Shown: positions 1 to 11,187 of the stretch, in pieces | Layout: every line of letters starts with the position of its first letter | Numbering within the stretch: position 1 is the first letter of the stretch | Notes under the pieces: generated by a model | Database searches by the model: none | Told to the model about the DNA's origin: nothing | What the model saw: only the letters and a program-made list of their open reading frames with translations | Source: Apostichopus parvimensis | Taxonomy: Eukaryota; Echinodermata; Holothuroidea; Aspidochirotida; Stichopodidae | DNA length: 22,227 nt | Reading direction: 5' to 3' | NCBI GenBank assembly: GCA_000934455.1 | Contig: JXUT01141447.1 | Span: forward strand, 1 to 22,227 | Program-made: the position numbers and the translations under genes

Positions 1-1310
1 CTCCACCCCCCCCCCACATAAAAGTGTGTTGGGAAAAATCGAAGCTTCAAAGTTAATGGTAGATGAAATTCATGATAATGTACCGATGAACTTTGATTGG
101 TAGGTTGTAAGCTCAAATCTTTATGTGGTAACCAGATATTCGTCAGGTAGTTCAAACTTTCCCAGATTGGGATTCCAGAGTAAGTCTTGAAAGGGGTCAG
201 TGACTTCTTTTGATAATTTGACTTCCAATGTTACAGAGAAGAAGAAAAAATAATATTGGACTCCCTCCCTTGCACAACACATAACTCTATCCAGAGTAAA
301 TACTTCAACACCAACAGTCTTAAGAAGTTTAAACATTTGTTCTGATTCTGGGAGCAGTCACTGTGTCCTAAATATTTACTCTAAAGATCACACTCATGGC
401 CAATAAATGGTTAATCTTGAAAGGACCACTAGGGCACTTGTGGGGTCAGACCCCTGGCACAGGTAGAAGCCCACCTACCTGGTCAAGTTTTTTCTTCTAA
501 GAGGCACAATTGAAGAATTGTTTATTTGTTTGTGTATTTATCTAGCCAACTCTGAGAAATGGCACTCTTTGACAGGAAACAGAGATAAATGATAACTTTT
601 CTTTAAAAGGTGTACATTGTTAAACTATTGTTTTCAATATTTTCTGTAGCTTGTTTTGCTATTGCTCTGCTTTCCCAGTTCCTCAATTGTAACAGACCAG
701 CATCTCTGTTTTGAAGTGACCTAGTGGGGATTGGGTACAGGGAGCGTTAACATTCGGCAGGTACCACTTTTCGAGATAATTTCTAGGAAACGATCTCGCT
801 GAGTGCAGATCAGGAAGACATTGCGCTTAACAAAATAGTTCCCTGCTATTGTGTCAACATTTTGCACGGGTTTTGTGCCGTTCCCCATATGATGCTATAC
901 ACTTTTGATTTGTTTATAATGGGAAAACAATACCGATGGATACGCACCGGGTCAGGAGAACGGCTTCAGTACCAAGATTTATACTGTACTATACCATACC
1001 AACTCATGGGCACCTAATAGCCATTAGCAACTTATCTCTGTCGTCTCCAAAGTTTATCGCTCTGTAATTTGTAAGATATGTTTTCAAAAGTACTTTTTCC
1101 TATAATTTCTGAGGTTATTCCCAGACAGTGAGATTAATGTGTCTAAAAAAGAGGAAACGATTGAAAGGTGAGGATTAAATGTCCCATTGAAGGTTGAACA
1201 TGAGTGGCCATAATTTGACTTAAAAGTTCTAGCATAATTTTGTGGACAATACTGATGACTTAAAAATTCTGGTTGGAATTTTGCTTGTTGTTCTGTGTTA
1301 GTTTAGGGAA
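1..1310. other. Non-coding, no gene recognised
   Basis: AT-rich unique-looking sequence with a C-rich run at the first bases and two small adjacent stems at 442-481. A 71-residue antisense open frame at 121-336 resembles no family I know. Confidence 0.6.
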
Positions 1311-2628
1311 AACAAAGAGATAGGAGACCGACAGTCACACATGATGGGTGCCACACAGTCACATCAAATGGCAGCTCCTTGGTCACACATACAAAGAGAC
1401 AGGAGACAGCCAGCCACACATGATGGTGCCACACAGTCACATCAAATGGCAGCTCCTTGGTCACACAAACAAAGAGACAGGAGATAGCCAGCCACACATG
1501 ATGGTGCCACACAGTCACATCAAATGGCAGCTCCTTGGTCACACAAACAAAGAGACAGGAGATAGCCAGCCACACATGATGGTGCCACACAGTCACATCA
1601 AATGGCAGCTCCTTGGTCACACATACAAAGAGACAGGCAGCCAGCCACACATGATGGTGCCACACAGTCACATCAAATGGCAGCTCCTTGGTCACACAAA
1701 CAAAGAGACAGGAGATAGCCAGCCACACATGATGGTGCCACACAGTCACATCAAATGGCAGCTCCTTGGTCACACATACAAAGAGACAGGCAGCCAGCCA
1801 CACATGATGGTGCCACACAGTCACATCAAATGGCAGCTCCTTGGTCACACATATAAAGAGACAGGTAACCAGCCACTCATGATGGTGTCACACAGTCACA
1901 TCAAATGGCAGCTCCTTGGTCACAAATATACGGAGACAGGCAGCCAGCCACACATGATGGTGCCACACAGTCACATCAAATGGCAGCTACTTGGTCACAC
2001 ATACAAAGAGACAGGCAGCCAGCCACTCATGATGGTGTTACACAGTCACATCAAATGGCAGCTCCTTGGTCACACATACAAAGAGACAGGAGACAGCCAG
2101 CCACACATGATGGTGCCACACAGTCACATCAAATGGCAGCTCCTTGGTCACACAAACAAAGAGACAGGAGATAGCCAGCCACACATGATGGTGCCACACA
2201 GTCACATCAAATGGCAGCTCCTTGGTCACACAAACAAAGAGACAGGAGATAGCCAGCCACACATGATGGTGCCACACAGTCACATCAAATGGCAGCTCCT
2301 TGGTCACACATACAAAGAGACAGGCAGCCAGCCACACATGATGGTGCCACACAGTCACATCAAATGGCAGCTCCTTGGTCACACATATAAAGAGACAGGC
2401 AGCCAGCCACTCATGATGGTGTTACACAGTCACATCAAATGGCAGCTCCTTGGTCACACATACAAAGAGACAGTAGACAGCCAGCCACACATGATGGTGC
2501 CACACAGTCACATCAAATGGCAGCTCCTTGGTCACACATACAAAGAGACAGTAGACAGCCAGCCACACATGATGGTGTCACACAGTCACATCAAATGGCA
2601 GCTCCTTGGTGACACATTTAGAGACATT
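1311..2628. repeat. 75/78-bp minisatellite, 16 full units plus partial units at both ends
   Basis: Tandem array. Unit 1 starts at 1351 and the truncated unit 17 at 2578; a diverged partial unit lies upstream from 1311. Nine units are 78 bp (1, 2, 3, 5, 10, 11, 12, 15, 16) and seven are 75 bp. The difference is three bases around ACAGGAGATAGCC versus ACAGGCAGCC. A core such as CACATCAAATGGCAGCTCC is nearly invariant. Because every unit is a multiple of three bases, a + frame stays open for 431 codons (1348-2643, beginning at GTG) and - frames stay open in blocks. Between-unit changes alter the + reading (Tyr/Asn, Pro/Ser/Leu, His/Leu). No known domain, signal or nearby splice structure is visible. 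I call it a non-coding minisatellite. Confidence 0.93.
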
Positions 2629-4340
2629 TCAGTGGAAAAGTAATAGTTGCATTTGAAAAAATTTAGCAGTTTGCTTTTAGTATCAATACACTTGAAAGGA
2701 CTCCAGTCTGGGGCGATAAAGGAATGCTTCGTAGACGTGGAATTTATTGTAACAGTCTTTGCATTCCAGCGTGTTCGAAATGACAATTGATAATCTCTTC
2801 ACAGACTGTTTGACTCTCTTGAAAATTAAGAGGTGACCATGAGGTGGGATTCCAAGAAAGGTTCTTCCAAAATCTTCTGCATGAATTGGACACTGTGACA
2901 AGTGTTAGTTTGAATCACTGAGACCATAATGACATACTCATAGTTATCTGAACAAGCCATGCTGCACTTTGCCAGACATTTGTAACCCAGGCTCGATATT
3001 GACCAATGAATAATTGAAAGGACTGTAATTTTGTCCAGCTTCCAATTCCAGAAATATTGGGGCAGTATTATTCTCTAATGTTTATATCTCTATGATGTGA
3101 AAAACCCAAAAGCCTATATGTACAAGTGAAATTCGATGCTCGGATCTGCTTGCGATCGGAACTTTGGTTCTTACAAATGTGTGGATAATATGAAAAGTTT
3201 CTCTTCAAAATCAGCCACATCGTACGGGGAGCTAGCTGTCATTGAACAAGCTAAAATATGTAAAACTTACCTCTTCTACAAGGTTCAATTTTCATGAGTT
3301 TCCCTGTCAAATTTATTACATCATCATCATTCTGATGGTGGTGGTGGCTTCAATGTGCTCTGTTATTTACTTTCACCGGTCCATCGCGTGAGACTTCAAA
3401 TTATCCCATATTTTCAATATTATACCAGCTCAAAATCCCATGTGAACAAAGCTAAATTCATTGCATTTTCATTGTCACTGTAATCTGTATCTGACCAAAT
3501 GGTATCCTAGTTACTACTCAGACAAATTTGCTGTCGCACAGTCAGGAACAAAGCGTCATTGTCATTTGACGTTCTTCTGTCTGGAATGTACTATAGCACA
3601 TTTACTTCCAATAATATTTACTCTTTACTATTTATCATCAAAATTAATCACATAAAATTCTGTTTCTTTGTTTCATTTTCATTTCTCTATTACAGTAAAC
3701 ACAAGTTTTATCGTTTGCCAAAATGCGTTTCTATCGGGAAACACAAATTGTTGTCAGATGTGGTATATATAAATGCAAATATGCTGACTGTGAATAAATT
3801 TCATTCACATTGGTAAGATTTGTCACGTCCCCCCTCCCCTCCCCCCCAAAAAAAATGCAATTAGTAAAATAAATCTGGAAGCTTTTAATAAAAAATTGTG
3901 TATCCCTTGTGGAATTTGTTGAACTCTAGGGATCTGGATTCACTTCAAGTATATAACACTGTTTAATCAAAAGACAAAAGATACTTGGCTTTTGTTTTAA
4001 TATATCTTCTTCTTCTTGGAAAGCTTTGGCAGATTCAAACTTCCATTCGTCCTCTTCATCCTTTTATCTGCCTCTCATTTGATGGATTGAAAATTGACAA
4101 TGACATTAACAACAAAGGGTCTCGGCCTTTCTATGATTGAACATGTTTGATCTTTTTGAATTGTACAAAAGTTGTATTATTGTAGACAGCCCATAGGACT
4201 GTGTAGTTGGGGCTTTGGGAGTTGTTAAAAATAGTAATTCAATAGAAAAAAGGAAATACAAACAAAAGGAGAAAGAAGGCCCTGGATCACAGGTTTATAG
4301 AGCTCCATGATCATAGTTAGGTGGTACATGTTAGCCACTT
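2629..4340. other. Non-coding, no gene recognised
   Basis: AT-rich sequence with a C-rich run followed by A8 (about 3829-3855). Short open frames on both strands (for example antisense 2683-2901) show no recognisable protein motif. Confidence 0.6.
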
Positions 4341-4370
4341 TTTAAAGGGAGTGATTAAATTCGCACACAA

Positions 4371-4506
4371 AGAAATGTCTGATGCTGGTAATCTGATCTA
4401 GTTTCGAATGAGGTGTAACAGAAGTGTTAGACACCACCATCGACCCCAGAAAAGACACACACAGCTTGCTACCGTCGGTAATTAGACACTAGTGTACAGT
4501 CAATAC
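4371..4506 (+). repeat. Copy 1 of a 136-bp interspersed repeat
   Basis: Aligns without gaps to 4897-5032 with 7 mismatches by hand count (about 95% identity). Weaker similarity extends upstream to TTTAAAGGG at 4341. Beyond 4506 the copies part, so this copy looks 3'-truncated or internally deleted relative to copy 2. Confidence 0.9.
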
Positions 4507-4570
4507 CCCCCCTAATAAATATAGGCCAACTTGCCATTGTTGAGTTATCATGTTTACGAGCCAAGGGCGT

Positions 4571-4594
4571 CACATACACACACACACACACGCA
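4571..4594. repeat. CA dinucleotide microsatellite
   Basis: About eight uninterrupted AC repeats (4576-4591) with imperfect flanking CA units. Confidence 0.95.
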
Positions 4595-4868
4595 ATCACC
4601 ATCGCAAAGATTCCTTGAGCCTTCCGGAAAAGGAATCAAACATGAAAACAGAGAGAAACCAGAGTACAGGCATATATCAAGTTTTGATGAAGCAATATAA
4701 CAGGGAACAATTTGCATAGCAATTTGGAAAGCTCTAAAACTTTGTCTCTTATAAAAATACAATTCCTGTTTACAAAAACTTCCATGCATCTTTGCAATTG
4801 TATAGTGTGAAATGGTAAACATGGAGTAGTCTACCAGAGATTGTAGTTACAGCCCCAAACAGTCAACA

Positions 4869-5228
4869 TATTTAAAGGGTGTGAAGACTCGCGAGAAGAA
4901 ATGTCTGATACCGGTAATCTGACCTAGTTTCGAATGAGGTGTAACAGAAGGGTTAGACACCACCATCGATCCCAGAAAATGCACACACAGCTTGCTACCG
5001 TCGGTAATTAGACACTAGTGTACAGTCAATACATACAGCTACGGTCAATACCCACAACACAGTGTACATAGCAGCGATGGAAATCTCAGGTCCAGATAAT
5101 AGATAACACTTGGGTATCACGTTTCATTACTGTCTGCACTTTGTAGCGACAAGAAGAAAACTTCACTTGCAAACAACGGAAAGTTTACTTTTTTCAGAAG
5201 GCAGCACGCGGTTTTAGGCCTTTAAATA
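4869..5228. mobile_element. Candidate MITE with TATTTAAAGG inverted ends, containing repeat copy 2
   Basis: The segment begins TATTTAAAGG and ends CCTTTAAATA, a perfect 10-bp inverted pair. A CGCG lies a similar distance inside each end. Positions 4897-5032 are the second copy of the 136-bp repeat. No transposase is encoded and no clear target-site duplication is seen, so the boundaries are tentative. Superfamily not assigned. Confidence 0.45.
4897..5032 (+). repeat. Copy 2 of the 136-bp interspersed repeat
   Basis: Ungapped match to 4371-4506. Shared features include TTTCGAATGAGGTGTAACAG and a palindrome around TACCGTCGGTA. Same orientation, 526 bp downstream of copy 1. Confidence 0.9.
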
Positions 5229-5469
5229 CTTGGAATGAGATAGAGTGCTCACAAATTTTAAGGGCATCTCATTTCTGGCATGGGTATGGACACCTCACCA
5301 AAAAGTAGTCTTGATTCTGAAATTTTTTGTCCTCTTTAAAAAAATTGTTGATATATTTGAAATGTCCTAGGTATTTAGTGGCTAGACGACAATGTATGGC
5401 CAAAATTGATGTTGTGCAGTCGCGATGTCAGGGAACAGTTCTCTGACTCTGCACAGGGAATAATATATC

Positions 5470-5709
5470 TGGTACAGCATAGCAAATTGCTATGCAAAAC
5501 AGTCAAATTTGATATACATTTCCAAGGGCTCTTTCAGGGAATAATTTTGCCATGCAAAATGATTTTTATGGAGCTTTTCATAAAATTTTTTTTTAACTTT
5601 TCTATTGAATTTTTTGAAAAATTCTAGAAGTTCCTGGGCCAGTAAAAAACATACTGCTAGCGGGCCGGATTTGGTCCGCATGCTGCAGGTTGCCCAACCC
5701 TGGTACAGC
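5470..5709 (-). mobile_element. Non-autonomous hAT-like remnant flanked by a direct repeat
   Basis: Read on the - strand, the right end starts CAGGGTTGGGCAACCTGC and continues through a CCGGCCCGC block, wording typical of hAT element termini. CTGGTACAGC occurs at 5469-5478 and 5700-5709, abutting this end and containing a possible 8-bp target duplication (7 of 8 match if the element ends at CAACCCTG). The opposite end (from about 5479) does not mirror CAGGG, so that terminus is degraded, deleted or misplaced. No transposase coding sequence. Confidence 0.5.
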
Positions 5710-7241
5710 CTCATTAACATAAATATCTTAGAAATCTCAAAGAGTGGTCACCCATCTTTAAACTTCATGTTACATTTTTCTGCCACCTTCAAAGCAATTT
5801 ACTTTTACTGAGGGGCTAAAATTGAGATAAAATTCCCGACAAAAAATAATAATTTTATATAATGACATATAATGTACAGAATGTGAAAATGTGACTAGAC
5901 CCTTAGTGGATAGATACAGCAAAATTCCTTGGTTTGTACTCAGTGAATGTCACTTTGCTCTCTCTTCTTCTCTCAGCAAAGCTGTTGTTAAATGCACTAT
6001 TAATAGGGGGATCTTTACATGGAGTTGTCTTTGGAAGGCAATCCTATAAGGACAGAGTTTTGACTCACAGTTATCCCGTTAACTCGATCCCGACTTGCAT
6101 TAGCTTCATGGTTATGCTCTTAATATTAAGGTCGGTGTCGGTGAAAAGATCTGACGGGTTGGCTAATTATATCCATGTTATAATACACTTTTGGAGTCAG
6201 GCTGGATCACGACTCGAAAAATGTAGATTCATGTTATTTAACAGCATGACACCTGTCATGTGCGCACATGTATGCATGGTCGTCGTCTGGATGGGAGGAA
6301 AAAGGTCGTGTGACACATACAGTACTTGATGCTGGTGACGTTACCGTGGGGATGCTCAGGGGGGAAATGTCAGGAGGTGGGAAGATTACAGATTTCTAAA
6401 TACCAGGTGATGTAGGTCAAGTCGGTGGTGTCTCATGGGATAATATAAAAAAAATTATTTTCATATACTGCACATGCGATATTTTTTTTTGTTTAGGTAT
6501 GTGGTAGCTATTAATAACCAATGGAGAGGGAAGTTCTCTCTTCCAGACTTGCCTCTCCTCCCCCTCCCCCACTCCCTCCCCTACCTCTCGTTTCATTCCT
6601 TCAGAATAGGAAAACTTGTTCTTCGTTATGATTTTTACTTTTGTATTAACCTGTAAGCATGTTTAAGGTCATGTTTCAACTAAACTATACATGTAAGCAA
6701 CTTTAATTTTGCTCTTTCTGCTCCAACATCCACCTCCTTTAATTTATGTCTGCCAGTATTTAAGCGTATTTATGGTAATAAGGTTCACACCAACTTCCTC
6801 AGTGTCTATTGCATGGGGACATTACTGCAATTACTAGCAAGGTGGCAGCACAATTATAATGCAGATTATTCCTGACATACTCTTCAAACTGTGGAACCTG
6901 GTCCAAGCCATTATTTATAAGAATATATACGTTGAAACTGCTCTAGGTTGAATTTAATACATACCACAGCCTGAGATTATGTTTTAGGAAATGGTTTATT
7001 TGGTAAGGTCTGGTCTGTCAATTCACCCACCCACCCATTAACTCCTGCTGGCTTTATTTTCTGAACCACAATTTACTATGTATCTGTCATTGTGATATGT
7101 TTGGTTTATACATTCCCCATTAATCCAAAACTCTTTAAATTGAGCATTGAAATTGATCTTGTTTCCCAAAATATATATTATCAGAGTATATATAGTTTGA
7201 CTATCCTGCCAGCACAGATAGCCAAGGATAAGTAACACTGC
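5710..7241. other. Non-coding, no gene recognised
   Basis: AT-rich; a CT-rich run at about 6538-6590. A 131-codon frame at 5934-6329 has no recognisable motif, no initiation or splice support, and is probably chance. Confidence 0.6.
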
Positions 7242-7269
7242 CATACTACAGACTTACTACTGTAGTATG
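7242..7269. repeat. Perfect 10-bp hairpin
   Basis: CATACTACAG (7242-7251) pairs with CTGTAGTATG (7260-7269) around an 8-nt loop. Function unknown. Confidence 0.8.
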
Positions 7270-7423
7270 AGCCTGTATAGTATACTTTATCATGTGTGGA
7301 GCCACATTTTTTTGGATATAAGCCTTGTCTTTTTGAGTATGGAATGCAAATCCCCCTTTCACATAGCCTAAGGGCCCTGATCCTTGTGGTTTTACAATGT
7401 CATAATACAGGTTTACCAGTCAA

Positions 7424-7484
7424 GTTCTGTCTGCCTATAAAACAGATCAGAACAGAATGCTACAAAATGCAGGAAGCATTCTGT
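7424..7484. repeat. Two consecutive overlapping hairpins
   Basis: GTTCTGTCTG (7424-7433) pairs with CAGATCAGAAC (7443-7453) with one bulge. ACAGAATGCT (7452-7461) pairs perfectly with AGCATTCTGT (7475-7484). The arms share two bases at 7452-7453, so the full stems compete. Confidence 0.7.
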
Positions 7485-7563
7485 CGGCAAGCCAGCACGT
7501 TCCGAGATGGTGTTTGGTTTTGCTATATATTATATATATATGTGTAATGGATGAGGATGGTCA

Positions 7564-7625
7564 TATTTCCTGTAAATATTATCTGTATTTCCTGTAATAT
7601 TTCCTGTAAATAGTTTTTGTAAATA
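7564..7625. repeat. Degenerate ATTTCCTGTAAAT tandem repeat
   Basis: Three copies of TTTCCTGTAA with varying spacers, ending in a related TTTTTGTAAATA. Confidence 0.75.
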
Positions 7626-7686
7626 TCTGAATTGTGTAATACCAAAATTGTTTAAAATCAACATTAACTGGCTATTCTTCTGAAAA

Positions 7687-7723
7687 AAAATTTAAAAATT
7701 AAATTTGTCAAATTTTAAATTTT
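7687..7723. repeat. AT-rich inverted repeat
   Basis: AAAATTTAAAA (7687-7697) and TTTTAAATTTT (7713-7723) form perfect 11-bp arms around 15 nt. Confidence 0.75.
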
Positions 7724-8935
7724 AATGTTCCCCATTTCAAATCTATGGACGACCGGCAAATTTGTACAACAGCTCCAGAGGATTTCCGACTGTGAAATGC
7801 CTTGAGACCGAACAACTGTTTGACAAGAGCAGGAAGCATTTGACAGTGATAACTACCTGTTCTGGTCTGTGTGGTATTTGCCTGGATATTATGGTAATGT
7901 TATTAGACTTAAAGCAATGCTGATCTTTATGTTTCCAGGGGTAAATTTCACTGGTCATCAAATTCATACAAGTTTTTAAGAAACTTGTTTTGTTAGTTTT
8001 GTCACATTAATATTGTAATAGATGATTAAAATCTTACAGTGAGAGTCTGTTGCTGCTCAAAGCCAACATCTTGAAACCCTAACCACTGAGTCTACATCCC
8101 AGTTTACTATACATATCAACTGTACTTTAAGTCTAAAGAAATAAGGCCGAAGTAAATATTATCATAAACTGAAGAAGTAACTGAAAGTTACAGTCAATTG
8201 TAACTGTGTTTTTTGTTGTTGTTTTTTTTTATAACAAAAATTAAGAAATTTGGTAGAGCAAAAATGACACTGTGAAAATAACTTAATTGAGAATGAAAGT
8301 GGTGCAGAGTGGAACACACATTATACTACTGTTGTTACTTTAACAGACAAATAAAGGGAAATGTGTTTGCCATCAAGTAGACAAAACAATAATGTTACAC
8401 CGCATTTCATGCAGGTGTTATATGGTTTCCTTCGAAAGCAGCTGTTTGCATTTTGGTCGACATTGCCCTCAATTTGAGTCATAATTTGGTAAAAAATTAC
8501 GCAGAATGAGAATTGCAGTTGATCAGACATTTGAATTTTGGATCGAAATTACTGACAGTCTGATTCGATTTATTTCTAAAAGGTTTCGCTCCCCAACCCC
8601 CCCCTCCCCCCCATTCCTATTAACACTTCATTATTAGCGTGGCTCCTATACAAACAAACTTTGAAATGATAATATTTCAGACATCAATTTAGCAAAAAGT
8701 GTGATTCCATGTTGGGACACATGTTTGTACTTAGTGCTGCTGTACCCTTTCTCTCCCCTTCACAAGCGGGTTATAATGTTTTGATGTCTCGACACATAAA
8801 ACCTCCAGTAAATCTCCAGCTTATTACTGTGTACCTTGCATAGGTCTGTGTGTGTCTGTACAGCCTCGAAGAAACCATGTGAAATCAGTGATACGGTTGC
8901 TCGTGACACTTGCGAAGATCTGTGACGTCGTGAAA
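7724..8935. other. Non-coding, no gene recognised
   Basis: AT-rich, with a C-rich tract near 8597-8611. Small antisense frames lack recognisable features. Confidence 0.6.
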
Positions 8936-9118
8936 TGGGAATGAAAGAAAGTACGAAATAGAAATGAATCATAAGTATAGAACGGTTGTGAATTTATAAG
9001 TATGAAACAGATAGGGATGAGAGTATGAAATGTGAATGAATGACAGTATGGAATGAGAGTGAATGAAGTTATAAAGGTGTGTGTAATGAGAATGAATGAA
9101 AATATGAATTAAAAGAAT
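8936..9118. repeat. Degenerate GTATGAAAT/GAATGAATGA minisatellite
   Basis: Recurrent GAATGAA, AGTATGAAA and AATGAGA words at roughly 20-30 bp spacing, for example near 8939, 8962, 9000, 9024, 9035 and 9090. An old, diverged tandem array of purine-rich units. Confidence 0.7.
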
Positions 9119-9835
9119 GCATTACCTTGAGTTCTAAAATTCATAAACCTGAAAAACTGCCACACATAAATGTGACCACTAAGTTATTCCCTAGATAGAT
9201 ATTATTTATTCATTCATTCGTGCATGAAATTGGTTGGACGTCTGTAATGCCATGGAGATGTAATTTGACTTGCATGATCCGGTCCAGGATAGGATGAACA
9301 CAGTTCATGAAGTTCAGAATTAAAAAAAATAAAAATTCTTATGTTGCCTGCTTGCTACGGTCACCTTAATATGAACTTGGGAGTCTGTAATTGACAGACA
9401 TGTTTAAAATAAGAAGTACACCAGCAAAGATTTGATCAAAATCTAAACAAGATGTCTGAGAAGATAAACTGCAGATAAATTTAAAACATCCCCAGAGGCT
9501 CTTTTTGCAATGCCCTTCAGAAATAACAGAGCAGCTTGTCTTGATCTTGAAAACTCTGGAAGGTGATATTTGCTTCAAAGATGTCATTTGTGATGTAGAA
9601 AGTCATTTAAATATGTTGTATATAAATATATATTTAATATATACTTTTCAAGGAGTTCATGTAAAGTTTGTCCTAATATTTAAATAAGAAGAAAAAAAAT
9701 ATGTTTTAGCATTTATAGATACTACTGTAGCTTCCATGCTGTGATCCTTGCATGTTTCACTCAAACTGTGGAACGTGTTGAAATCATCTCAGATTGGAGT
9801 TCTCCAAGGTAGCAAGCATAAGCCGATCTACAGTA
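9119..9835. other. Non-coding, no gene recognised
   Basis: AT-rich. A TATAAATATATATTTAATATATA-like stretch lies near 9617-9642. Nothing else stands out. Confidence 0.6.
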
Positions 9836-9880
9836 ATGAATAATAATAATAATATATTTATTGATATAGCGCTGTACAAA
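9836..9880. repeat. SINE-like tail: TAA repeats plus TATAGCGCT motif
   Basis: GAATAATAATAATAATAT is followed by TTTATTGATATAGCGCTG. TAA-rich runs next to TTTATATAGCGCT-like words occur, as I recall, in dispersed repeats of several marine invertebrates. No tRNA-type head (A/B box) was found, so this is at most a fragment. Confidence 0.45.
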
Positions 9881-11166
9881 TATGAAATGTAATGGTTCTT
9901 AAATAAGTATATTATTATTAAAAAAAATTTTTTTTTGTGACCTGACTTGTTATTCCAAACCTGTGAAAATATGACTTTCTAAGTCAAACCAAGGTCAGAG
10001 GGCTTTAATTTTCTCCTTTAAATTACCCTGTAAATTACCTCATGAAATGTAGACCGTTGGTGCCTAGCCTTGGTCATCATCGTAAAGTGCACTCTTTACA
10101 GGAATGATTTAATTTGGAAACTTCCCCTGACTCTCACCTCTCAGATGAATTTTTAGACGATTTGCACTGAACTTTGATCTTCAGCTTCTGAAAACTTCCC
10201 AAAGCAAGTAGGGTCTGCAGTAATATGAATACTCTCATTTAGTCTTAAGTCACTTGCCTTAAAAGATTTCCGGCCAGGGCAGAGGCAGCCTTCCACCCAC
10301 ACCCCTTCTCCCTCCCCATTAGTCTTTTTGCTAACGTTCCAATGTACGAATAACATCCTATAATGTATAGTATAGTGTATTGAGTGGTCTGTTAATGCAA
10401 GTTTTCCATTCTTCAATTCAAACATTCTTCTTCACACCCTGTACTTAAATCTAATTGGCATGGTGGATGGGGTGAAGGTGACTGACTGAAAGCACTTTCT
10501 ATTTACTCTGTCTGTGGGACTGAATGATGACTTATCATAAGATTTGCATTTTGTAGCTACCATTTATGAAGGCTTTATCCTAAACTGGTTCCTCTAGCAC
10601 AGTCTTGCCATTCTTACTGGTTTACAATACAAACACAACTGAATGATGACCCTACATGTAAGGCATGCTGTAATCTTTGTAACAGATGCATTGAGGTCAG
10701 TGAGCCTCCCTCCCCCCCCCCCAAAAAAATATATATATACATATATAATAGTGAAAGGGATGTGTATATGTGTGTGTCATTTCTAAGGTGAGCATGAATC
10801 ACTTTATTTTTGGTCCATATTTCCTAAATTTTAATATTTTCCAGTTTCATTTAAAGGAAAGGTCTTGAAATGTTTTTTGGTGTTAATCAAGCACTTTTCA
10901 TGCTTCCTTTGGTTTAAAGTATTTCATAAAAATGTGTAACTTGTAAGAGGACCATTTAGTGTTCACACAATATGTGGTAGTGTTCTTACCTCAAAGTATA
11001 TTGCACTAATATAGTACTATAGACAGTTATTGTGCAGAACTTGTGAAGAAATTTTGTCCAATTTGCATTGCATGTATTTTTCTATGCGATACCGAGCTGT
11101 ACCTGATAAATTATTCCCTGGTTGAACTGCAGTGTCCGGTTGTGTGGTTCCATTTTGATTTTTTCA
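9881..11166. other. Non-coding with homopolymer and TA tracts
   Basis: Contains A8T9 near 9919-9936, and a C11-A7-(TA)n compound tract at 10712-10748. Antisense frames at 10153-10425 and 10614-10802 cross low-complexity sequence and are not convincing genes. Confidence 0.6.
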
Positions 11167-11187
11167 GGGGGTGGATGGGTGGGGGGG
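11167..11187 (+). other. Potential G-quadruplex
   Basis: Runs G5, G3 and G7 separated by TGGAT and T; the G7 run can supply two G3 tracts. Sequence-based prediction only. Confidence 0.55.

Noticed and set aside
1303..2382. Antisense open frames of 181 and 114 codons
   Set aside because: Shadows of the same minisatellite; variant units introduce stops in this frame.
1348..2643. A 431-codon open frame as a protein gene
   Set aside because: It is the minisatellite read through; it starts at GTG, has no domain, and unit changes are mostly amino-acid altering. Kept as a repeat and as a finding.
2683..2901. Antisense frame with two cysteines spaced CKDC
   Set aside because: A single CxxC-type pair in a short frame is not evidence of a domain; no splice structure or family match.
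5934..6329. 131-codon open frame
   Set aside because: No recognised motif, no plausible start or splice context, and composition like the surrounding non-coding DNA.
9836..9880. Complete tRNA-derived SINE
   Set aside because: No A-box or B-box head and no flanking duplication found; only a tail-like fragment can be supported.
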